The position numbers were made by a program, and so were the translations under genes. From contig JAZUCM010000063.1 in assembly GCA_045639085.1 (NCBI GenBank), positions 1 through 7,625 on the forward strand: a stretch of 7,625 nt of DNA, written 5' to 3'. The DNA is from Gastranaerophilus sp045639085. GTDB taxonomy: Bacteria; Cyanobacteriota; Vampirovibrionia; Gastranaerophilales; Gastranaerophilaceae. Each line of letters begins with the position of its first letter. Positions within the stretch are counted from its first letter, which is position 1. This document shows positions 1 through 4,576 of the stretch, one piece after another. The notes below the pieces were generated by a model. The model was not told where the DNA came from. It did not search any database and saw nothing but the letters and a program-made list of their open reading frames with translations.

Positions 1-82
1 CCTAAAGAACTTGAAGCTCGTGTAAAAGCCGTTCTTCGCCGCACGAATAACCGTGAAATGGTAACTCCAACCGGAAAAGTTA
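1..82 (+). repeat. Artefactual first copy of an 82-bp rpaB fragment
   Basis: Bases 1-82 are identical to 167-248, an offset of 166 bp. The copy reads in frame as the end of a receiver domain (PKELEARVKAVLRR) and then runs straight into adapter sequence at 83, where the frame continues as junk to a TAA at 169-171. The fragment length plus the 84-bp adapter equals the repeat offset exactly. This is the pattern expected when a short library insert is read round a circular molecule: insert, adapter, insert. I regard it as an assembly artefact, not a genomic duplication or a second gene. Confidence 0.9.
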
Positions 83-166
83 AAGTCGGAGGCCAAGCGG
101 TCTTAGGAAGACAATACACCAGTTCAACTCCTTGGCTCACAGAACGACATGGCTACGATCCGACTT
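83..166 (+). other. Sequencing-library adapter (MGI/BGI DNBSEQ type) with 10-nt index
   Basis: Positions 83-114 (32 nt, starting AAGTCGGAGGCCAAGCGG) match from memory the forward DNBSEQ adapter. Positions 125-166 (42 nt, ending GGCTACGATCCGACTT) match the reverse complement of the reverse adapter. Between them lies a 10-nt segment, TACACCAGTT (115-124), of the right size and place for a sample index. The block is exactly 84 bp and is flanked by two perfect copies of the same 82 bp. It is synthetic and has no biological role. It supplies the false ATG at 149 and the false residues MATIRL. No vector or other adapter remnant was seen elsewhere in the window. Confidence 0.95.
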
Positions 167-565
167 CCTAAAGAACTTGAAGCTCGTGTAAAAGCCGTTC
201 TTCGCCGCACGAATAACCGTGAAATGGTAACTCCAACCGGAAAAGTTACGAAAAACGTTATCACGGCCGGCAACATCAAAATTGATACCGCAAGACGCCA
301 AGTTTACAGAAAGAACGACAGAATTCGCCTTACAGGCATGGAATTCAGCTTGCTCGAATTACTCGTAAACAATTCTGGCCAAGCATTCTCAAGAAACGAA
401 ATATTACAACACGTTTGGGCATACCCGGCTGACCATCGAATCGATACCCGCGTTGTTGACGTACATATTTCAAGATTGCGTTCTAAACTTGAGTCAGATC
501 CGGCAAATCCTGAATTAATTTTAACAGCGCGCGGAATCGGATACATGTTCCAACGCATAAGCTAA
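167..565 (+). CDS. rpaB: RpaB/Ycf27-type OmpR-family response regulator, 5'-truncated
   Basis: DNA-binding half of a two-component response regulator; 132 codons remain. The true gene starts before the contig, and the ATG at 149 is adapter. Residues 1-14 (PKELEARVKAVLRR) are the last helix of the receiver domain. After a short linker, residues 36-131 form an OmpR/PhoB winged helix. The recognition-helix stretch DTRVVDVHISRLRSKLE (93-109) and the wing LILTARGIGYMFQRI are nearly the same as I recall for cyanobacterial RpaB, as are RIRLTGMEFSLLELL and FSRNEIL. In cyanobacteria RpaB works with the histidine kinase NblS/Hik33 in stress and high-light control. That partner is not visible here, and in a non-photosynthetic relative the role is probably a general envelope or stress response. 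The phosphoacceptor aspartate lies in the missing part. A strong terminator follows 28 bp after the stop. The family call is firm; the orthology is well supported by resemblance only. Confidence 0.9.
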   Translation, partial: PKELEARVKAVLRRTNNREMVTPTGKVTKNVITAGNIKIDTARRQVYRKNDRIRLTGMEFSLLELLVNNSGQAFSRNEILQHVWAYPADHRIDTRVVDVHISRLRSKLESDPANPELILTARGIGYMFQRIS

Positions 566-592
566 GGTAAAAATTTGCAAAATCAGTTTTAT

Positions 593-618
593 GCCCTTGC
601 AAGTGCAAGGGCTTTTTT
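593..618 (+). terminator. Rho-independent terminator of rpaB
   Basis: A perfect 8-bp stem GCCCTTGC/GCAAGGGC (593-600 with 605-612) with loop AAGT is followed directly by six T (613-618). It lies 28 bp after the rpaB stop and before the tRNA promoter, so it separates the two units. Confidence 0.9.
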
Positions 619-643
619 AATATTTAAATTTAAAACAAAGGTC

Positions 644-671
644 TGGACAAAAAATATTTTTGTGATACCAT
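644..671 (+). promoter_or_regulatory. Probable tRNA-His promoter
   Basis: TGGACA (644-649; five of six bases match TTGACA) lies 16 bp before TACCAT (666-671; four of six match TATAAT). Transcription would begin near 678, about 10 bp before the tRNA. The position after the terminator at 593-618 supports a separate unit. Confidence 0.5.
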
Positions 672-687
672 TGAGTTATGAAGAAAT

Positions 688-764
688 GGCGGGTGTCGCC
701 AAGTGGTTAAGGCCTCGGATTGTGGTTCCGATATACATGGGTTCGAATCCCATCATCCGCCCCA
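688..764 (+). tRNA. tRNA-His, anticodon GTG
   Basis: All four arms fold. The acceptor stem is 689-695 with 754-760, with one G-T pair. The D-stem is GCC/GGC (698-700 with 711-713). The anticodon stem is TCGGA/TCCGA (715-719 with 727-731), with anticodon GTG at 722-724. The T-arm is ATGGG-TTCGAAT-CCCAT (737-753). The extra G at position -1 (688) faces C73 (761), which is the identity mark of tRNA-His read by histidyl-tRNA synthetase. The CCA end is encoded (762-764) and is followed at once by six T (765-770), which probably help end transcription. It decodes CAC and CAT. Confidence 0.96.
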
Positions 765-798
765 TTTTTTCCAATATTTGGATTAGGGAATTTCACAC

Positions 799-817
799 TA
801 CAAAAGTTAGTTTTGTA
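799..817. promoter_or_regulatory. Inverted repeat with -10-like box before the membrane protein gene
   Basis: A perfect 7-bp inverted repeat TACAAAA-GTTAG-TTTTGTA lies directly before TATTAT (821-826), a good -10 hexamer 14 bp before the start codon at 840. No clear -35 is seen. The repeat would overlap the -35 to -10 spacer, a usual place for a regulator to bind, but there is no direct evidence of binding. Confidence 0.35.
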
Positions 818-839
818 ACGTATTATGCGTGGAGGGTTT

Positions 840-1538
840 ATGAAGATTTTTGAAAGTAAGATTTTTAAATCACCATATTTTGGTGCATTGTTTTTACTTG
901 CTGCGATGGCTATATACTTGATTTTCAGCTATATTGGCCGCGCAATATTCGGAGTATTTGACATCCAAGAAATTGGCTTAACCGAAACATTAACCTATCT
1001 ATTCTACGGTTTCGGCGGCGGTATAATTTTCTGTTGCGCAAAAGACTTTATTTACGACAATTCAAAAGTCAAAACATTTGCAGCCATTGCGTTTATCTAC
1101 GTTATAATGATTTTAAGAGATATGGGCGCCCAAGGCTGGCTGACAACGCATGACACAGTTATCACGAAAATAAGATTTTTCACAAGCCCTAATAACCCTC
1201 TTTACGAAAAAATCATTGCTGCTGCGGTAATGTTATTTATTTTGGCGGTTTTTCTTTACGCGTTAATAAAACACATTAAACCGTTTATTCAAGGACTTTT
1301 CAAATTTGAAGCGATATCTTGGACAACATTAACCTTTTTTATCTGGATGGTTTTCACGCAGATAATGGATAGATTCCCGGCAGAATTCCACAAAGCAACC
1401 GGCGCATCGCTTGAAGAACCGATTAGATTTGTAATGAAAATACTGGAAGAAGGCGGTGAATCCTTACTACCGCTGCTAATCGCAATCGCATTCTTGCAAT
1501 TCCATTATATGTACTGTAAGAAAACATCACAACCGTAG
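840..1538 (+). CDS. Conserved six-helix membrane protein of unknown function
   Basis: Integral inner-membrane protein, 232 aa. The ATG at 840 is chosen because GGAGGG (831-836) stands just before it; an in-frame ATG at 825 has no ribosome site. Hydrophobic segments lie at about residues 13-34, 50-67, 79-93, 124-144, 158-175 and 208-225. Charged residues sit at or next to the membrane: R93-D94 after helix 3, K110/R112 in the following loop, D177-R178, and E203/E204/E207 just before the last helix. The pattern of an R-(D/E) pair, a T-rich loop, K-x-RFF and P-L-x-EK before helix 4 recalls an uncharacterised bacterial membrane family whose members read REMD...TT...K-x-RF...EK. That link is from memory. 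No enzymatic or transport motif was recognised. It stands alone between tRNA-His and a terminator. Confidence 0.85.
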   Translation: MKIFESKIFKSPYFGALFLLAAMAIYLIFSYIGRAIFGVFDIQEIGLTETLTYLFYGFGGGIIFCCAKDFIYDNSKVKTFAAIAFIYVIMILRDMGAQGWLTTHDTVITKIRFFTSPNNPLYEKIIAAAVMLFILAVFLYALIKHIKPFIQGLFKFEAISWTTLTFFIWMVFTQIMDRFPAEFHKATGASLEEPIRFVMKILEEGGESLLPLLIAIAFLQFHYMYCKKTSQP

Positions 1539-1567
1539 AATAAGCAATCAAAACTTAAAATTAATTT

Positions 1568-1608
1568 ATACCCCAAAAATCGTCTAGCGCTTTTTGGGGT
1601 ATATTTTT
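1568..1608 (+). terminator. Strong terminator between convergent genes
   Basis: A 12-bp perfect stem ATACCCCAAAAA/TTTTTGGGGTAT (1568-1579 with 1591-1602) with an 11-nt loop is followed by ATTTTT (1603-1608). It lies 29 bp after the plus-strand stop and 14 bp from the stop of the minus-strand gene. On the minus strand the downstream bases are AT-rich but lack a good T-run, so it should work best for the plus strand and perhaps weakly for both. Confidence 0.88.
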
Positions 1609-1616
1609 GTGCGGTA

Positions 1617-2156
1617 TTATCTTATTAAAGTTGAAATTTTATTATCTTTTACCGCAAAATCAAATTGTTTTTCAGTAAATCCGGCAACTCCGTCTTTAAT
1701 TTTAATTTGACCTTTGGTTAATTTACCGTTTTCGTCATAAAACATTTCTTGCAAATATCTACCGTTTTGATAAACTATTTTTCTGGAACCCTCGCCGGCA
1801 CTGGCTTCACCTTTACCGTTATACACAGTTATTGTTCCGCCATCAGCAGACTTATACGTTACAGGCGCGCCTACATGATACGCCGTTTGAGAAAAAGAAT
1901 AACCCATATTCTCAATATCTTCTCTGGACGGTTGATCCGTCAATCCAACAGGACTATTCGCCAACAAGCCTTTTACCGCTTTAGAACCTGAAATTTCATT
2001 TAAAGCAGTCTCAATATTTTGCTCTGTTACTCGTTTGCTGGCGGATTTGCCTGCCGGAAACTTTATTTGAAACTGAGATGCAGTGTTTTCAGCCTTTTTC
2101 AAGTTTCCTGATGCCGTCGCATTGGTAGAAATACCATTAATACCCTCTAATGCCAT
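1617..2156 (-). CDS. Hypothetical cytoplasmic protein, 179 aa
   Basis: Not recognised. The ATG at 2156 is preceded by AAGGAGAA at a spacing of about 8 nt. There is no signal peptide or membrane segment. The first 65 residues are polar and rich in Ala, Asn and Ser, with a predicted helix at about 44-65 (TEQNIETALNEI), and look like a flexible tail. From about residue 96 the protein turns to short beta-type repeats with turns: YKSADGGTITVYNGKGEAS, RKIVYQNGRYLQEMFYDENG, then LTKGQIKIKDGV. These recall MORN-like or YD-like hairpins but do not match either well. It could be a lineage-specific protein. A possible -10, GATAAT (2212-2207 on the minus strand), lies about 50 bp before the start, but no good -35 was found. 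Confidence 0.8.
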   Translation of the reverse strand: MALEGINGISTNATASGNLKKAENTASQFQIKFPAGKSASKRVTEQNIETALNEISGSKAVKGLLANSPVGLTDQPSREDIENMGYSFSQTAYHVGAPVTYKSADGGTITVYNGKGEASAGEGSRKIVYQNGRYLQEMFYDENGKLTKGQIKIKDGVAGFTEKQFDFAVKDNKISTLIR

Positions 2157-2319
2157 AATTTGTTCTCCTTATTTTACTGCGTACCTCGTGTGATAAATAT
2201 CTCCACATTATCAATAAAACTTTTTGCAAACAAAAATTGCCCAATTGTATGACTTAATAAGCCCTTATGCAAACGAAACACTGTCGGCACGGGCCATTTC
2301 GCCTTCATAAATCTTAATA

Positions 2320-2361
2320 TATAATGACTTTAAACGTCATTAATAAAATTAATACAGTCAT
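2320..2361 (+). promoter_or_regulatory. XRE gene promoter with three GTCAT operator half-sites
   Basis: TATAAT (2320-2325) is a perfect -10, but no good -35 was found 15-18 bp before it. Overlapping it is a perfect 7-bp inverted repeat TAATGAC-TTTAAAC-GTCATTA (2322-2342). A third half-site GTCATAA (2357-2363) lies exactly 21 bp, two helical turns, after the second. Sites at the -10 and transcription start fit self-repression by the XRE protein encoded next to it. The sequence pattern is seen directly; the regulator is inferred. Confidence 0.55.
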
Positions 2362-2375
2362 AAGAGGTGTGTATA

Positions 2376-2708
2376 ATGGGTATAAAAAATTTGCTCGGCA
2401 AAAAAGTTAAACGCTTGAGAAAAATGAAAGGATATACGCAGGAAAAATTTGCCGAAATGATTGATATTACGCCTCGAAACTTGAACAGAATTGAATCAGG
2501 AGAAAATTTCGTCACATCAGAAACCTTGGACAAAATATTAAAAACTCTGGGTGTTCCGGCAGATATATTATTTTCATACGAGCATTTAAAAGATGAAGAA
2601 ACGATTTTATCGGAAATATACACCTACATTAACAAAATAAAAAATGAACGAAATCAGCTTGAAAAGGCACATCGTATGCTTAGAATAATTGCTGAAGATG
2701 AGTTTTAG
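2376..2708 (+). CDS. XRE-family helix-turn-helix transcriptional regulator
   Basis: Small DNA-binding protein, 110 aa. Residues 8-65 form a Cro/C1-type HTH: the first helix is KKVKRLRKMKG, the HTH core is YTQEKFAEMIDITPRNLNRIESGEN, and the following helix is ETLDKILKTLGVPADILF. The C-terminal 40 residues (EETILSEIYTYINKIKNERNQLEKAHRML) are helical and probably a dimerising coiled coil. The ATG at 2376 is preferred over the in-frame GTG at 2367 because GAGGTG (2364-2369) lies 6 nt before the ATG and would overlap the GTG. No phage gene, toxin or antitoxin-type partner lies beside it. The repeat at its promoter suggests self-control. No terminator was seen after it, so some read-through into the next gene is possible. 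Confidence 0.9.
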   Translation: MGIKNLLGKKVKRLRKMKGYTQEKFAEMIDITPRNLNRIESGENFVTSETLDKILKTLGVPADILFSYEHLKDEETILSEIYTYINKIKNERNQLEKAHRMLRIIAEDEF

Positions 2709-2717
2709 CGTTATAAT
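2689..2717 (+). promoter_or_regulatory. Possible promoter of the 105-aa protein gene
   Basis: A perfect TATAAT (2712-2717) lies 17 bp after TTGCTG (2689-2694; three of six bases match). The start point would be near 2724, giving a leader of about 95 nt. The -35 lies inside the end of the XRE gene. A short palindrome GGGTTTAACCC (2769-2779) sits in the leader, with no known role. Confidence 0.4.
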
Positions 2718-2818
2718 ATTAAAATTTGTAAAGAATAACATAACAAATAGCAAAAAAAATTATTTACCGGGTTTAACCCACAAATACTCGATGTTACTAA
2801 AAAGAAAAGGAAACTATT

Positions 2819-3136
2819 ATGCAAGTTAACAAAATTACATTTGCCGGCCGTGAAGGTCTATTAAATCATTTACCTAAAGCTGCTAACAAAATTGAAAACG
2901 CAGCAAGCACATACTTCAACCCTAGAACAGTTATTTCTGAAGCTGTAATGGGCAAGGCTGAAAAATCTGCAGCGCAAGAAATCGCTGAATCTGTTGTTCA
3001 TACACCATACAACTACAGAGCTCCATTCCAACTTGAAAACGCAGAAAAATTGCACGCTAAAGCTGCTCAAATCGAATACGCTAAGGCTCAAGGCAAGTCT
3101 GAAGAATACGTTAACGCAATCAGCTTTAACAAATAA
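2819..3136 (+). CDS. Small alanine-rich cytoplasmic protein of unknown function, probably abundant
   Basis: Not recognised. It is 105 aa, soluble, with no signal peptide. The start is supported by AAGGA (2807-2811) 7 nt before the ATG. The N-terminus MQVNKITFAGREG is followed by Ala-, Glu- and Lys-rich helices broken at TYFNPRT and HTPYNYRAPF. Codon choice is unlike the gene before it: all 5 Tyr are TAC and 8 of 9 Asn are AAC, against 3 of 7 AAC in the XRE gene. In AT-rich bacteria such C-ending codons mark highly expressed proteins, so it may be an abundant structural or nucleoid-type protein. That is inference. It has its own terminator (3165-3196). Confidence 0.85.
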   Translation: MQVNKITFAGREGLLNHLPKAANKIENAASTYFNPRTVISEAVMGKAEKSAAQEIAESVVHTPYNYRAPFQLENAEKLHAKAAQIEYAKAQGKSEEYVNAISFNK

Positions 3137-3164
3137 CTAATAACAAATCTATAAAACAAAACAC

Positions 3165-3196
3165 AAAAAAGCGGAGAAATTTTATTCTCCGCTTTT
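3165..3196. terminator. Bidirectional terminator
   Basis: An 8-bp stem GCGGAGAA/TTCTCCGC (3171-3178 with 3185-3192) with a 6-nt loop is flanked by A6 (3165-3170) and T4 (3193-3196), so it has a U-tract in both directions. It ends the plus-strand gene at 3136 and the minus-strand operon, whose last stop codon (3195-3197) lies in the T-tract. Confidence 0.88.
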
Positions 3197-3779
3197 AAAT
3201 TTCTGAACATTCCCACTCGGGGTAATAATACAGCGTTATGTCCGTCCTTGGGCTAATTTTAGCCGGCCCGCCCATAATAAAATTCGTCAAAGAGCCCGTA
3301 GGTGGCAGAATTGTGAGCGCCCATTTCAATGGCAAAACCAACAGAGTCAAATTCAACCCACGTTTTATATAATAAGATTTTAATTTTTCCGGCTCAATTC
3401 CAGGGATTATAAAATCATCAAAAATCATCATCGCCGGAATACCATTCATGCCCTTTGTTGCCATTGTTTCAAGGCGGCCTTTCACAATCGTACCTTTGGG
3501 AACTATGCATTTATGATTATAAATAACCGGCTTTTTCACGACAAACTCATAAAATTCGCCATCTGTAACATTGCGACTTCTTATAACTTCTTTTGAATTG
3601 AGCACAATCGGAACACGAGTCAAATTTTGATGATTACAAACTTTTGCTGTCGGTAAAGACTTGCCGACATATTCACTCAGGGTTTCTTCAACAAAAACAT
3701 CATTCACAATATCTTGCGCCAACGCACTCTGTCCAAAACATAGCGCAAGTAATATTAAAACCTTACACAACCTATTCAT
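3195..3779 (-). CDS. Exported protein of unknown function, second gene of a two-gene operon
   Basis: 194 aa with a clear Sec signal peptide (positive MNRLCK, hydrophobic LILLALCFG, cleavage after SALA at residue 21). The mature part holds three Cys (48, 91, 191). Residues 54-128 look like a beta-rich domain: VPIVLNSKEV, then the strand-turn motif CIVPKGTIVKGRLE (91-104), then IPAMMIFDDFIIP. A hydrophobic stretch at 143-160 is too proline-broken to be a sure membrane helix. The C-terminal GGPAKISPRTDITLYYYP repeats the theme of Gly, Ile-x-x-x-T and a final strand. The pattern recalls exported beta-barrel or SH3-like domains with PKG-T-x-V-x-G turns, but I cannot name a family. Its ATG overlaps the stop of the upstream gene by 8 bp and has no good ribosome site, so translation is probably coupled and the two products may act together. 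Confidence 0.85.
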   Translation of the reverse strand: MNRLCKVLILLALCFGQSALAQDIVNDVFVEETLSEYVGKSLPTAKVCNHQNLTRVPIVLNSKEVIRSRNVTDGEFYEFVVKKPVIYNHKCIVPKGTIVKGRLETMATKGMNGIPAMMIFDDFIIPGIEPEKLKSYYIKRGLNLTLLVLPLKWALTILPPTGSLTNFIMGGPAKISPRTDITLYYYPEWECSEI

Positions 3780-4476
3780 ATTTTACCCGCTTCGTTGAAT
3801 TCGACTTGATTTTTTCTTGCAACAATTTACGATTGTTTTCAGATGTTAGCAAGAAATTCTGATAGTACTGGTTTTGTAAATACGCATTATTGGCCAAATA
3901 AACCGGGTATTTTGTGTAAATATACTCGTAAATTTCCGCCAGCCTTTTAGAAACTTTATTGCTGGTCAAAACGAAATTAAATCTTTTTTCACAGTCGCAT
4001 TTATTTAGATAAACAATCATCGCAACAGGGTTAAAACCTGAATTTACCATCAAATCAACACCGCGTTTGTCATAAAGAAACTCATATTTCTTCGGCGACA
4101 TTTTCATCTGCGCAGCGCTAATCCAACCGCGAAACAATCCATCATAAGAAAGCGTACCTTTTACAATTTCACGAGCCAAAAACGCTGCCAATTCATCATC
4201 ATCACAAACATGTTCCACGTAATTTTTATACAAAACAATTTGACGCCGAGTCAACGTTTTGTCTGTAAGCATAAGTTTTTTTTGAGTTTCCTCACAATAG
4301 GAAAACACCATACGCTTATCAATCTTGTTTGCGTTCAATATTTGAAACCCAACGTTATCAATTCGATGTTGAATCTGCATTTTTTCTTCACCGAGAGAAG
4401 CCACATCCGCATCCAACGCAACCGACGGCAGGGCAAATATCCCCAATAAACCCAATATAAATAAAATCTTTTTCAT
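3772..4476 (-). CDS. Exported M48 peptidase-like protein lacking zinc ligands (pseudo-peptidase)
   Basis: 234 aa, with a Sec signal peptide (MKKILFILGLLGIFALPSVALDA). The mature part follows the order of secreted M48 (Oma1/BepA-like) peptidases: IDNVGFQILNANKIDKRMVF near 39-58, the segment CDDDELAAFLAREIVKG (91-107), which matches the active-site helix ...DELAAVLAHEIAH..., and LYDKRGVDLMVNSGFNP (134-150), which matches ...EADRLGLDLMAKAGYDP... Both active-site His are gone (HExxH reads R102-E-I-V-K106) and the third ligand Glu is Leu134. The helix glutamate E103 and the D136 equivalent remain. A serious reading is that it does not bind zinc or cleave protein, and may instead act as a chaperone, scaffold or inhibitor in the envelope. 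It leads an operon with the overlapping exported protein gene. Its promoter sits almost on the start codon. The M48 link is my own alignment by eye. Confidence 0.8.
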   Translation of the reverse strand: MKKILFILGLLGIFALPSVALDADVASLGEEKMQIQHRIDNVGFQILNANKIDKRMVFSYCEETQKKLMLTDKTLTRRQIVLYKNYVEHVCDDDELAAFLAREIVKGTLSYDGLFRGWISAAQMKMSPKKYEFLYDKRGVDLMVNSGFNPVAMIVYLNKCDCEKRFNFVLTSNKVSKRLAEIYEYIYTKYPVYLANNAYLQNQYYQNFLLTSENNRKLLQEKIKSNSTKRVKYE

Positions 4477-4483
4477 AAGCTTT

Positions 4484-4512
4484 ATTATACCTTAATCAAA
4501 AAAATCATGCAA
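4484..4512 (-). promoter_or_regulatory. Promoter of the exported-protein operon, placed for a leaderless mRNA
   Basis: On the minus strand, TTGCAT (4512-4507) lies 17 bp before a perfect TATAAT (4489-4484). The usual start point 6-8 nt after the -10 falls at 4478-4476, on the A of the start codon (4476). There is no Shine-Dalgarno between the -10 and the ATG; the only AAGG is 13 nt away and overlaps the promoter region. The signal peptide begins right at this ATG, so the start codon is not in doubt. Confidence 0.6.
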
Positions 4513-4530
4513 ATAGAAATAGAGCATTTA

Positions 4531-4567
4531 TAGAAAATCAAACGGCCCCAGTTTCCTGAGGCCGTTT
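4531..4567 (-). terminator. Terminator of the phosphorylase gene
   Basis: Arms AAACGGCC (4540-4547) and GGCCGTTT (4560-4567) pair over 8 bp. An inner CAG/CTG stem (4549-4551 with 4556-4558) closes a TTTC loop. Reading on the minus strand, the hairpin is followed by GATTTTC. It lies 10 bp past the phosphorylase stop and before the promoter of the next operon. Confidence 0.78.
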
Positions 4568-4576
4568 AAGTTTTAA

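Noticed and set aside
149..166. ATG at 149 as the start of the response regulator
   Set aside because: It lies inside the adapter; the codons for MATIRL are synthetic sequence.
825..839. Upstream ATG at 825 for the membrane protein
   Set aside because: It overlaps the -10-like box and has no ribosome site, whereas the ATG at 840 has GGAGGG just before it.
575..853. Plus-strand open frame of 92 codons
   Set aside because: It runs through the rpaB terminator and the tRNA-His gene and has no ribosome site.
2367..2375. GTG at 2367 as start of the XRE regulator
   Set aside because: The only ribosome site (GAGGTG, 2364-2369) overlaps it; the ATG at 2376 is well spaced.
2769..2779. GGGTTTAACCC palindrome as an operator
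   Set aside because: An 11-bp palindrome with no second copy in the window and no known match; chance is likely.
3735..3779. Possible lipoprotein signal (LALC) in the exported protein at 3195-3779
   Set aside because: The residue before Cys14 is Leu, not Gly, Ala or Ser, and a good signal peptidase I site (SALA) follows.
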